Shown piece by piece: positions 22,966 to 33,542 of a stretch of 64,000 bases of DNA (the first letter of the stretch is position 1; each line of letters begins with the position of its first letter). A program made the position numbers and the translations under genes. Where the stretch lies: positions 51,726,001 through 51,790,000 of the forward strand of contig CP136895.1 of NCBI GenBank assembly GCA_034359265.1. The letters run 5' to 3'. The notes under the pieces were generated by a model, which was not told the DNA's origin, did no database searches, and saw only the letters and a program-made list of their open reading frames with translations. The stretch comes from Canna indica. Lineage: Eukaryota > Streptophyta > Magnoliopsida > Zingiberales > Cannaceae.

Positions 22966-23122
22966 TGACAATATATGTGTCTCTAAGGGAACTCCTGTTA
23001 AGGGCAGTTGAATAGGAAGTTACAACTGCTATTGCAACTATTACTAATAGCGAAGTAAGAACCAAAATAAGAGAACACATGCAAACACAAGATGTTTGTT
23101 TACGTAGTTCAGTGACAAACCA
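22966..23122 (-). mobile_element. Short copia LTR (3'), copy 1
   Basis: 157 bp from TGACAATATATG to GTGACAAACCA nearly repeats 25067-25222 and 59332-59485. Directly beyond it lies integrase sequence, so the RT and RNase H that should precede a 3' LTR are missing. Confidence 0.75.
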
Positions 23123-23648
23123 TTAATACTTTCAGGAATTCTGTCCAAGTAAAATGTGAGAAATCATCTACGCAGACAATGATATATTTTTTACCACCAA
23201 TATTTTCAACCTGCATGGGACCTACCAAATCCAAGTGAAGAAGTTCAAGAGGTTTAGAGGTAGCTACCACTTGTAATAGTTGATGTGACTGCCTAGTCTG
23301 TTTTCCCTCTTGACAAGCACGATAGATAGCTTCAGGTTCTCTTGAAAGTTTAGGAATATGCCTGACAACTTCAGTATTTACAATCTTCTTTAGATCTCTG
23401 TAATTCACATGACCTAACCATCGATGCCACATGTTAATGTCAAAAGAGACATCTGAAAGACAAGTAGAAGAATATACAATTTTGTAGCAGTTGTCTCTAG
23501 ATCTATTTCCTTCAAGGATATAATCACCATTATTATTAGGAACTTTGCAACTATTTTTGGTAAATTGAACATTTAAATTTTGATCATACGATTGTCTTAT
23601 ACTCACAAGATTAGCCTTGAGACCTTTGACAAGTAGGACATTTTCCAA
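23123..23648 (-). pseudogene. Copia integrase N-terminus with GAG-pre-integrase domain
   Basis: The frame on the minus strand begins in the protease-integrase spacer (VKGLKANLVSIRQ, CKVPNNNGDYILEG). It continues with the zinc-binding HRWLGHVNYRDLKKIV and CRACQEGKQTR-like pair, then LELLHLDLVGPMQ and IVCVDDFSHFTW, which hold the first catalytic Asp and its neighbourhood. It stops at the LTR junction, so the rest of integrase, RT and RNase H are absent. The order is typical of Ty1/copia (integrase before RT). Confidence 0.85.
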
Positions 23649-23860
23649 ATTTGGTTTTTTTTGGAATATTTACATATCCAACTCCTATGACATTTCCTTG
23701 TCCTCAATATCCAAAAGTGACAGTTGCACCTCCATGTTCTTGAATATCTCTCAGATTTTCAGAATTTCCTGTCATGTGCCGAGAACATCTACTATCGAAA
23801 TACCAAGATCCAAGAGAAAAATAATTTTTGACATAAAAGCAACATGGTAGTTAAAATCAA
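23649..23860 (-). pseudogene. Copia protease remnant
   Basis: In reverse the region reads WYFDSRCSRHMTG, where the aspartic-protease DSG core has Gly changed to Arg, followed by VTFGY then a stop before GQGNVIGVG. The intact-looking DSGCSKH form is in the second copy at 59822-60196. Both the stop and the Gly loss indicate a dead protease. Confidence 0.75.
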
Positions 23861-23919
23861 TATTTCTTACCCAGATTTGCAAAACTTTTTCCTTGGGTAA
23901 TTTATGTGATTCTTTCTTC

Positions 23920-24990
23920 TCAGTTATTGAAAAATTTGAAGCAATTTGCAATAATGTGTCCTCTGCACCTGTAATAGTAGCATTTGGGCATCCTATCTTT
24001 CTTTCTTGAAGTAGTCTTTTGATGATTTGAAGAGCCTCTATGAAAGTTCATCAGTTGAGTAGGCAGTTGAGACCGTGGTTTCAACTGGCATGAGCTAGTG
24101 TATCCTAGTCCCTTGTGATTAGAAGGACTTTTTTCTGCACTCAAGATTTTGTTAAGAATACTTGTAGAATTCATCATTCTAACTTCCTTCTTTACCTTTT
24201 CAAGTTTGGAAATCAACATATATTCTTTGTCTTCTTGTTGAACAATTCGTCTTTGAAGGGTTTTAACTTTCTATGAAAGGGTCTTCTTTTCTTCTATCAA
24301 AAACTTGTTTTGATCCCCGAGAGACTTGTTAAGTTTTGCTAGTTCAACCCATTTGTCAAACATCTCCCAATATGCTTCCTCAAGACTATTTGCATATTGA
24401 ACTTTGCAACAATCACTATCTGCATCTGGGATGATGGAGGTCTTAACTGTGTCATCTAAGCAGGTTATGAAAGCTCTAAAGTTGCCTTGTTGATGCTCTT
24501 CTGAGTCAGGTTCTTCATCATCGTCACTCCAAGTAGCAGTGAATGACTTCTTGATCTTCTTTTGGAGATTTGGGCATTCTGATCTTCTCCCATCTTTAGA
24601 TTCTCAAATCTGGTGTTGAGGATTTCGACTTTTGACTTCCGAAGCGTCAGTGATCCTTCATGATTTGTTTCTAAAATCTCCCATGCCTGTTTTGCCAAGG
24701 TACAAGCCGAGATAAGTTTAAATTGAGAAGGATCAACTCCACTAAAAATAGCATTAAGGGCTTTATTATCATAGTTTGCAGCAACAATCTCTGCTTCAGT
24801 ATACCGTCTTTTAGGTTTGCGATCTGTCCCACCATGAATTGTGGGTGGAGTGTAGCCAATCTCAATTGCGACCTAGCAACGATTATCTAAGGACTTGTTG
24901 AAAGCTCTCATCCTAGCCTTCCAATAAGCATAGTTTGTTCTGATAAGTAAAGGAGGAATATTAACAGAATTTCCCATAGACATTCCTTCA
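23920..24990 (-). pseudogene. Copia gag (UBN2 type)
   Basis: Gag begins near 24980 with MGNSVNIPPLLIRTNYAYWK, the usual DUF4219/UBN2 start. It continues through 24671-24865 and 24465-24698 (AKQAWEILETNHEGSLTLR, LNTRFENLKM) to a damaged zinc knuckle CYYYRCRGHIIANC at 23920-24219, where the second Cys is misplaced. Stops and frameshifts near 24870, 24690 and 24300 break it. It would package element RNA in an intact copy. Confidence 0.8.
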
Positions 24991-25051
24991 ATCTTGAGCT
25001 TGAAAAAGAACAGACACACCAAGGATCTTGTGCAGGTAAGGTTAGCACAAC

Positions 25052-25066
25052 CGCGCTGATACCAAT
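25052..25066 (-). other. Primer binding site, short-LTR copia
   Basis: In reverse, ATTGGTATCAGCGCGG abuts the LTR at 25067, a slightly altered initiator tRNA-Met site. Confidence 0.75.
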
Positions 25067-25222
25067 TGACAATATATGTGTATCTAAGGGAACTCCTGTT
25101 AAGGGCAGTTGAATAGGAAGTTGCAACTGCTATTGCAACTGTTACTAATAGCAAAGTAAGAACCAAAATAAGAGAACACACACAAACACAAGATATTTAT
25201 TTACGCAGTTCAGTGACAAACC
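25067..25222 (-). mobile_element. Short copia LTR (5'), copy 1
   Basis: 156 bp matches the 3' LTR at 22966 with few changes. With both LTRs the element is only 2.26 kb, short for copia (usually 4.5-6 kb), because RT-RNase H is missing. Left flank AATGT is not repeated on the right. Confidence 0.75.
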
Positions 25223-25265
25223 TGTCACATAATCTGCGGGGTACTCACCGGACAGATGCCCAATC

Positions 25266-26757
25266 TGAAGATGAAATGGCAACACTAGAGGAGGGGTGAA
25301 TAGTGTATTTACTAAATCAATTAGCCTAAATTCCAATTTTAATCGTTTCTAGATTAGTTTAGGCAATTTGTGATTGAATGATTAGATGTGGAAGCGATAA
25401 ATAGTAAAGCAATAAATACACATAAAAAATCAATGTAAACACATGATTTATAGTGGTTCGGCCCCAATGCCTACTCCACTACCTAAGCACCCCGCTTAGG
25501 ATTTCCAAACTAGTTTTACTAGATTAATTTTTGTTTCCCTTACACAGAGGGCTTTGACTCGAAGAGTCTCACTCTCGACCTAAGGTACTTCCACTCCCGG
25601 AAGTCTCCGCCTTCTTATCGAGAGCACTCTTCCACCTCAACCCTAAGGGACAACTAAACTAATCCTAGTAAACACAAGTTTACACAAGTGGCTTTACACC
25701 TTCACAACAAGGTAACCACTTATACGCACAAGACCTAACAACCTAGGTCTTACAAACTCAAATTAAACAAGTTCAAATAACAGTTAAAAATACAAGTGAA
25801 AAGAGCTTAAAATAAAACCAATAATAAATGCTCTTTCCCAAGCCTTTGGAACCTCCAACTCGCCGAGTCGTAGAGCTCGAGTCAATTTCCGAGTTGAGGC
25901 AGAGTGTGCGCTTGAAGAAGTTGTCGCTAGAAGAATCGAGCGCAAACGATTAATCTTTTAGAAGGCTTAGATCTCTCTTTTTGATGCTCAATAATTTCTA
26001 GAAGAGTGAAGGAAAAGCGTTAAAAAAGATTAGATGAGGTATATTTATCCCCTCACCAAGAAACGGTAGCTCAACGGATAGAAAACTATCTATTACAGTC
26101 GCCCGGTGGATTGGTCGGTTGACCGACTGATCGACCACTCATTCAACCGCTGCCCTCTTCTCTCTGGTCGGTCAACCAACGGGTTGACCGCCAGACGCAA
26201 CTGATCATTCCCTCAATCCGGTCGACCCATTTGTCGATCGACGCATGGATGCCAAGATCACGCTCCGCGTGATTTTTAATCTGGTCGATCGATCGGTCGA
26301 CCGCTAGGGCTACTGCCCCTTTTAGGCCTCAGTCGGTTGACCGACTGGTCGACCGAAGTAGCCACTGCCAGTTTTTCACAGTGTTCGATCGATCGAATTG
26401 GCTACTGCCAATTTTCTTTCCCTATTCGGTCGATCGCCCGGTCGACCGAACCTAGGCTGAATTTGGTTTCTTTCGCGCTTGGTTTCCGAGTTTCGACTTT
26501 CAACGAGCATCAACTTGGAGAGCTTTTCATTTGATCTTTGGACTTGTCCAATGCGACTTTGGTGCACTCGTCGATCTTCGAGAAATTCCGTGACGAACCC
26601 GAGCGCGACGATCAATGTCCTTCTGATTTATCGGTTTCTCTGATTTATCCGATCGAGGACATCGAATGCTAACTGATATGGAACCTGAAAGATTTCTTAG
26701 TAAAATATTAGTTCCATGTTTGTTATCATCAAAACCAAGATTAAGAGATTAAGACCA
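25266..26757 (-). mobile_element. SIRE-like LTR, left copy
   Basis: 1,492 bp from TGAAGATGAAATGG to TAAGACCA is a direct repeat of 39828-41321. The GGTCGACC/TCGATCGA-rich section lies at 26100-26450. In the minus orientation of the element this is the 3' LTR. Immediately right of it is a truncated Tekay LTR rather than a polypurine tract, so internal sequence next to it has been lost. Flanks CAATC and AGGTT do not match, so no target duplication survives. Confidence 0.78.
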
Positions 26758-29001
26758 AGGTCTAAAACTCATGGACGCCGCTACGAGATATGGCACCGCC
26801 TCTGCCCTGCAGTTGCACCATGTCGACACCAAGCTACTGCTCATTCTCTGCAGAAAAAGAAATAAACTGTGAGTCCACTTGGGACTCAGTGAGTGGCTCA
26901 AATGAACCTCCACATAAGCCTCGGTCATGCATATATATCATATAAGACAATAAAGGAATGTACAAGGAGGTAAAATTTATTTCTAATGCGACTATAGACC
27001 CTCAACGGATCCATCAACATCAACTGTACATGATAACCTGCTACCTCGGCTTATCAAGCCTTCGGCATCCGGCCCTCGGGCCTTCTCATCGAATCATATC
27101 CCGGCTATCGCCGTCCCTACCATATCAGGTAGTATCATACTGGCCATCGGCCATATCATCTCAAGATGCAAGCAAACAATCTCGGGCCGTCGACTAGGAT
27201 GGTCCACTAGTCTTCGGACACCATCTGGGGTAAGGATAGCTAGTCCCACCCAATTGGGGTCTGGCACCTAGCGGGCCCGCTGGCGCACCTCTAGACCAAA
27301 CTGGTCGAGCTGGGCATTGGTCATCTCTGACCTCCTCGCCCCTCGGCGGACCATCTCAAGCACATTACACAATCAATATCCCAGGGTTTCCATATATACA
27401 CACATCGGGCCTTTTCCCGTATCTGGCCTATGTCCGTCTACCGGGTCAATAGTTTATGCCACCCTTTCAATATATATGCACGTACGAGTTATAAGTTTCC
27501 AAAAGTATACAAGCAGACATAGAAGTGTTATCGTCTCATAACTAAGTTTCCATAAATGTGCTATGATCATCTAGTGACGCCTTACATGTTGCCTATCCTC
27601 CTACACTGTCTTAGGTGAGAATTTCCATGAATCGACCTTGGAATACCATCCGAGAACATTTAGGGCAGCATGTATAATCCAAAGAAAAATGTGCAAATAT
27701 TGTAACATTCATCATATATGACCATAATGTTTATACATAACAATTCTTATACTACCTTAGGAATATTAGCACAATAAGGAGTAGCTATCTTGCATAGCAA
27801 GGTAGGTAATGAATTTAAATAACATGTATGAAATACAAAACATGGTAACAATGTCAACATCCAAAGTTTAAGGATCTAATACTAAGTATGGTTACAAAAC
27901 TAGCATTTCTACAATTCAAAATCAATTAAGCTACTTGCTAAGTGGTGTTCTTCCTAAGTATTGTCATATCTTTATGTGTGATCCTTAAAATCATGAAATT
28001 TCCATCTAAAGCAAGTCTCTCCTCCTCTCCCTAACCTTGGCCGAACCATGAGCAAGGAGGACCTTGCTCGGCCAAGGTCCTTGGGGTAGGAAAAGAGGGA
28101 GGAGACTCTAGCTATACCTTTACCTCTTCAATTCCGCATACAATTTAAATACCAATGAACTACTTAATCTTCCCCTCACCCTTGGCCGAACCCTCTTCAT
28201 GAGTTGTAGGGTTCATTCGGCCACTTCAAGGGACTTTAGAGAGGGCACACTTCATAACACACGAGATGTTCAAAGGAACTACATCAAAACAGTTATATAA
28301 GATCATCTAAGGGCCTTCTTGCCGTCAAGGGAATCAAGGAAAATTTCGGCATGACCTTTCCCCTTTTCCGATGACTTGGTAGCCCCAAGAACATGCAAAT
28401 TGATGATTAAAATAGTGAGATCCATCAAGAAACTTCATAAAACAGTGAACACATGTCGTTGAAATCATGGATCGTCGAAAAAATTGTGAGAACTCAACCT
28501 ATCATCTAGGGTTCGGCCACCCGCCACCCCCAAACCTTTTAAACATTAACCACTCACCTAGATCACCAAGAAACAAGGATCGGGTGACGACGACTTGAGA
28601 TTTTTCGGAGACGACGCGAGTTTCGGATCGATCCAAGCCCCCAATCCTCCTCCTTGCTCTTTCTCCTCTTCTACCTTGCGGCCTTGTGCGACTCAATGGG
28701 TGAGTCGCACGGCTGCCATAAGGGGGATTTTATCCCCTCAACCATCTTTCCAAAGATGGCCTCAAGGCTCACTTAAGTCATACCCGAAACTCGACCTAAA
28801 CCCAAACATGACTCGAGTTAACTTAATTTAAGGTATGATTTCGTAAAAGGAAAGTTAATTACCCAAATAGACTTCATGATCCATTAGCCGAGTCATACCT
28901 TTTCACTCGAGGTAATCCTGAGGCTCGACTCGACTACCCCCGGGTTCGACGCGCTGCACTAAAATAGATTTTTATATTAGGAAACTTTTCCGGGTCTTAC
29001 A
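26758..29001 (-). mobile_element. 3' LTR, Tekay-like copy 3 (truncated)
   Basis: It matches the 5' LTR (33543-35488) from its position 33805 onward, ending CGGGTCTTACA at 29001. About 260 bp of its outer end is missing at the junction with the SIRE-like LTR. It keeps about 590 bp (27660-28250) that the 5' LTR has lost. The donor-like GTGAGTGG is at 28552-28557 in reverse. Confidence 0.82.
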
Positions 29002-29853
29002 ACCTTCCCCCCTTAAGGGAAATTCGTCCTCGAATTTACTTGAATAACAAGGACTTACCGGCTCCTCGAACAAGGAAGGGTAGCGCTCTCTCACGTCCTG
29101 CTCTAGCTCCCATGTGGCCTCTTGTCCGTAATGATGCTCCCATCTGACCTTGACCAGGGGAATTTCTTTGGACCTTAGCTTCTTGATTTGGCGGTCAAGG
29201 ATCCCTATAGGCCTTTCCTCGAACGAGATGACCGAATCTACCTCGATGGAAGAGGGCTCGATCATATGCAAATCATCTTTTATATATTTCCGCAACATGG
29301 ATACATGGAAGACTGGGTGTACTCTGCTTAGGCTAGGAGGTAATGCCAGCTCATAGGCCACCTCGCCCCTCCGCTTGAGAACGGGAAAATGCCCAATGTA
29401 TTTAGGGCTCAACTTCCCCTTCTTCCCAAACCAGACCACCCCTTTCATAGGAGAGACCTTCAGAAAGACTAAGTCACCCTCGGCAAATTCCAATTTCTTG
29501 GCCTTCTTGTCGGCATACATTTTTTGTCGACTCTGGGCCGCCAACAATCTTTCCTTTATAGCCTTTACTTTTTCAACCACTTCCTCAACCAGATCATGGA
29601 CCACCATGAGTGATTCCCCGGCCTCAAACCAGCCCACCGGAGACCTACACCGCCACCCATACAAAGCCTCAAAAGGGGCCATGCCAATGCTACTGTGATA
29701 GCTATTGTTGTAGGCGAACTCTATCAGCGGTAGGTGCCTCTCCCAGTCGTCGACCATATCCAGGACGCATGCTCTCAACATGTCCTCCAAAGTTTGGATG
29801 GTCCGCTCTGACTGCCCGACTGTCTGCGGATGGAAAGCTAAGCTGAAATGCAC
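28972..29853 (-). pseudogene. Tekay integrase C-terminus and chromodomain
   Basis: A long 293-codon frame begins in the integrase core (FHPQTVGQSERTIQTLEDML, with the catalytic Glu of DD35E). It runs through FAYNNSYHSSIGMAPFEALYG and the GPY/F-like region (KLSPKYIGHF, LPPSLSRVHPVFHVSMLRKY) and finishes with a chromodomain at about residues 205-255 (GILDRQIKKLRSKEIPLVKV, then EATWELEQDVRERYPSLF). That tail places the element in the Tekay/Del chromoviruses. The chromodomain would guide integration into heterochromatin. The frame runs past 29001 into the LTR edge. Confidence 0.88.
29002..29016 (-). other. Polypurine tract, Tekay-like copy 3
   Basis: In reverse, AAGGGGGGAAGG directly precedes the 3' LTR start at 29001. 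The following CGAGGACGAATT block is shared with the non-autonomous element (4350-4365), a common motif upstream of Tekay-type 3' LTRs. Confidence 0.8.
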
Positions 29854-30734
29854 CTGGGTACCCTAGGCTTCCTGAAAGGACTGACAAAACTGGGCTGTGA
29901 ATTAGGTACCGTGGTCGGATATAATCATCACCGGGGTACCAAGAACAGTCGGGCGTACTGCTCCGCAGAGAAGGTAGTTTTCACTGGTATGAAGTGTGCG
30001 GTCTTGGTTAACCGGTCCACTACCACCCAAATGGAATCAAAACCGTCTTTTGACTTAGGCCATCCGGTCACTAGATCCATGGTGATTTTCTCTCATTTCC
30101 ACTCGGGCACCTCGAGGTTTTGCCGAAGCCCCGCAGGCTTAAGGTGTTCGGCCTTCACTTGCTAGTAGACCAGATATTTGGATACAAACTCTGCTACGTC
30201 TCTTTTCCTATCTTTCCACCAGTAATGCTGCCTTAAATCCCGGTACATCTTAGTGGCCCCCGGATGCATCGTGTAAGTGGAACGATGACCCAGTTCCAAG
30301 ACTTGCCTGTGCACCTCAGCCATATCTGGTACTACTATCCGGTCTCTGAACCTCAATACACCCTCTGAGTCCAATCTGAAACCGTTCTCTGCATCGTCTC
30401 TTTTCACCAGATCCTTGGTCAGCGCACAAAAGGCATCCTCCTCCTGCGCGACTCGCAGCATGTCCACCAGCGTGGACTGTACCCGCTGGTGTGCCATCAG
30501 GGCACCTGAAGCCGACACTGATAAGGTTGCACCCCCATCTAGGCACAAAGCCAACACTCGAGCTAGAGGCCTTTGCTTAACTTCCAAATGAGCTAAACTA
30601 CCCATGGACTTCATGCTCAGAGCATCTGCTACCACATTTGCTTTCCCCGGATGATACATAATTGTGCAATCATAATCCTTTAGGAGCTCTAGCCACCTCC
30701 TCTGCCTGAGGTTTAGCTCCATTTGGGTAAGCAA
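29854..30734 (-). pseudogene. Tekay RNase H end and integrase zinc-binding/core
   Basis: The frame 30162-30734 starts at the end of RNase H ([28 protein letters not shown]), then crosses the connection to the integrase HHCC region ([33 protein letters not shown]). A stop at about 30162 and further stops to 29854 break the core, where ITMDLVTGWP-like and VVVDRLTKTAHFI-like sequence with two catalytic Asp can be read across frames. Upstream it is divided from RT-RNase H by a stop at 30736. Confidence 0.8.
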
Positions 30735-30737
30735 GTA

Positions 30738-31751
30738 CTAGAGACTCTTGTGATCTGTGTAGATGTCGTAAGTCTCCCTGTACAGGTAGTGTCGCCAAAG
30801 CTTCAGTGCAAAGACCACTGCCTCTAGTTCTAGGTCATGCGTTGGATAGTTCTTCTGGTGAACTTTCTGCTGGCGGGACGCATAAGTGATGACTCTGCCA
30901 AATTGCATTAAGATGCAGCCCAGGCTAACCCGAGAGGCATCACAGAAGACTACAAACCCTCCTGAGCCAAAAGGTACGACCAACACGGGTGCAGATGTCA
31001 AACAAGCCTCGAGCTTCTGAAAGCTCGCCTCACATTTGTCATCCCAAATGAACCTGACCTTTTTCTGGGTCAACCGAGTCAAAGGGGCTACAATTCTGGA
31101 GAAGTTCTCTACAAACTTTCGATAGTACCCGACCAAATCAAGAAAACTGCAGACCTCTGTCACGCTAGTCGGCCGTTTCCAGCTCTGCACCCCTTCTATC
31201 TTGGCAGGATCTACCCTTATCCTTTCCTTGGACACTACATGGCCCAGGAACCGTACACTTTCCAACCAAAATTCACACTTGGAAAGTTTTGCAAACAAAC
31301 GGTGCTCTTTGAGGGTTCTAGGACCATCCTCACTCTTGGAGTAAACCAGAATGTCGTCAATGAAGACGATCACAAAGCTGTCTAGGTCCTCCTTAAATAC
31401 CATGTTCATTAGGTCCATGAAGGCACCTGGTGCATTGGTTAGGCCAAAGGACATCACTAGGAACTCATAGTGACCGTAGCGAGTCATAAAGGCCGTCTTA
31501 GGCATATTGTAGTCCCGGAACCTCAGCTGATGGTACTCGGACTTTAGATCTATCTTTGAAAACAACTGTGCCCCCTGTAGCTGGTCAAACAGATCGTTTA
31601 TCCTCAGTAGTGGGTAGCGATTCTTGACGGTCATCTTGTTCAGCTGCCTATAGTCAATGCACATGTGCATCGACCCATCCTTCTTCTTCACGAAGAGAAC
31701 CGGGGAACCCCAGGGTGATACGCTCGGCCAGATGAAACCCATGTTTAGCAT
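30738..31751 (-). pseudogene. Tekay reverse transcriptase and RNase H
   Basis: A 337-codon open frame. RT motifs in order: [51 protein letters not shown] with the first Asp, [11 protein letters not shown], and [14 protein letters not shown] with the catalytic pair. RNase H follows from about residue 270 ([43 protein letters not shown]). The start is fixed only by an in-frame Met; in a living element RT is part of a longer gag-pol polyprotein. It is the best preserved coding block of this element. Confidence 0.9.
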
Positions 31752-31822
31752 TTCCTACAATTACACCTTTAACTCCCTGAGTTCAGCCGGTGCCATCCTA
31801 TAAGGTGGAATGGAAATTGGTT

Positions 31823-32458
31823 TCACCCTGGGCTGTAGGTCAATGCAAAATCAACTTCCCTTCTGGGTGACAATCTCGGTAATTCTTCGGGAAACATATC
31901 AGGGAATTCACAGACCACTGGGGTTCCGCTGACATTCCTTGCCTCACCCCTTTGCTCCTCGGCCACAGATACGAAGGCCAGGAAGGATTGGTAGCCGCCC
32001 CAAAGTAACTTACGAGCCTTTAGGGCTAAGATGACCGCTATCGGCTTGCTACCTCCATCCCCTTGGAAGGTGAACTGCGGCAGCCCAAGCTTATTAAACA
32101 TTTCTATTTTAGCTCTGCAATCCAATATCGCAAAGTGCTCTGCCAACCAGTCCATGCCAAGGATGACATCAAGCTCAAGAGTGGGAGGAGTGTCAAATCC
32201 GCACTCAACACATTGGTCACAGATGAGCACCTCACAGTCTTGGTATATTGAATTTGCTTAGATTGCATCGCCCGTAGGCGTTGATACTATCAATGGCCCA
32301 TCGAGCTTGGAGGGTGCCATTGGCAATTTCGCAGCAAATATGGCAGACACAAATGTGTGTGTGGCACCCGGATCAAATAAAACATATGCAGTAGACGAAC
32401 ATACTAAATTAGTACCTGCCACCACTGCTTTGGACGCCTCTACCCCATCATGATTCAT
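31823..32458 (-). pseudogene. Tekay aspartic protease
   Basis: Two frames (32258-32458 and 31823-32230) split by a stop near 32257. The first has the active-site loop VLFDPGATHTFVS, where Tekay proteases usually have DSG; Ser is replaced by Pro. The second has LDVILGMDWLAEH and FPDMFPEELP, the protease end and the PR-RT spacer. The protease would cut the gag-pol polyprotein; this one is likely inactive. Confidence 0.82.
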
Positions 32459-32800
32459 AGCATATACCCGAGCAGGCGGCCTCTCTGAATGACTGATCTG
32501 CGGCCCCTTACTCTGTGTCTGCCCCCTCTAAGCCACTGACCCTACTGACAAAGACACCTTTCCCTTAGACTGCTCAGGCTTTTGGCCAATTACCTCAGGA
32601 CAATCCTTCTTGAAGTGCCCGACTCTGCCGCACCTGAAGCAAGTGTTTGCGTGACTAAGGTAGGCCCCCCAGTGCCTCCGGCTGTTGCTGCCGCCACATT
32701 ACAGCACCTCAACCTTTCGAGAGGCACCTCCTGGCACTGACATGCCACCATACTTGCGTGGCATCTCAAAGTCCCGTGCCCGCTTATCGCGAACACTCAT
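32459..32800 (-). pseudogene. Tekay gag C-terminal remnant, copy 3
   Basis: It matches gag of copy 2 (17940-18630), including the knuckle neighbourhood, but is broken by stops and shortened by internal deletion: the sequence passes from the knuckle region to the GHASL... part within about 60 bases. It ends abruptly at about 32800, where unrelated LTR sequence takes over. Confidence 0.65.
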
Positions 32801-33262
32801 TAATACATCTCATGCTCATGAATGCCAAGATCACTCAGCCCATGCCGGCCCAATAGAAAACAATACATTCACACAACCCAAACCGGCCCAAACCGAGCAA
32901 TCATACTAGTCGATCTCTAGAACCTATCTAGCGAGCCTTCTACTTGGGCCCTCTCTGGTTGAAAATAGCCCACCCAACCAAATCCACTCAAGCCTAATGT
33001 CAGCGTGGCCCCCCCCCCTCGGGTCTAATGTCAATGTGGCTCACTGATGCAGTATCATAACCCAAAATCTAGTGGCCGAGTCAGGACCAACTTGCCAAGT
33101 CGGCACGCTTCTCGGCCCGGCCATCGCTCATCCACGAGCACAAACACAATCAACATCCATGCACAGTACACACAAGTACATAAAGAATATTTTCTGCCGA
33201 CAACTGGGGTACGCGTCTACGCGCCCCCACTCGACCCTCTCCTGGGTCCAACCTCTTGACTC
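32801..33262 (-). mobile_element. Third-family LTR fragment inside Tekay-like copy 3
   Basis: The block resembles 13890-14390 of the LTR at 13694-15976: CATGCCGGCC, TCGATCTCTAGAACC, GGGCCCTCT and CGCGCCCCCACTCGACC occur in the same order. It replaces the N-terminal part of gag. After 33262 the sequence returns to Tekay leader shared with 19160-19404. It has no LTR ends of its own, so it came in as filler or by recombination. Confidence 0.65.
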
Positions 33263-33525
33263 TATGTTTTATCACCCAAATTACTGTCACTGTCGCTTAG
33301 TGCAGCATTGTGAGTCTCCATCACACTATCATAGAGAGAACAAGGAAACACTTATCTTGCTAACATAAACAATTTATTCAACTGTAATTTAAATTACTAA
33401 CTACATGGTGCGCTGAGTGCAGGAGTGGTCGCCCAATCTCGTAGCATAACTATACCGTATGTCGACACTCTACAATATGTCTAATATGGTACCCAACACT
33501 GAGTCATAGACAAAACCTAACCTAG

Positions 33526-33542
33526 TGCTCTGATACCAACTT
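33526..33542 (-). other. Primer binding site, Tekay-like copy 3
   Basis: In reverse, TTGGTATCAGAGCAC lies beside the LTR end at 33543, identical to the site of copy 2. Confidence 0.82.

Noticed and set aside
28972..33542. A complete, active Tekay element
   Set aside because: Stops at 30736 and 32257, a broken integrase core, a DPG protease site and a replaced gag show it is defective.
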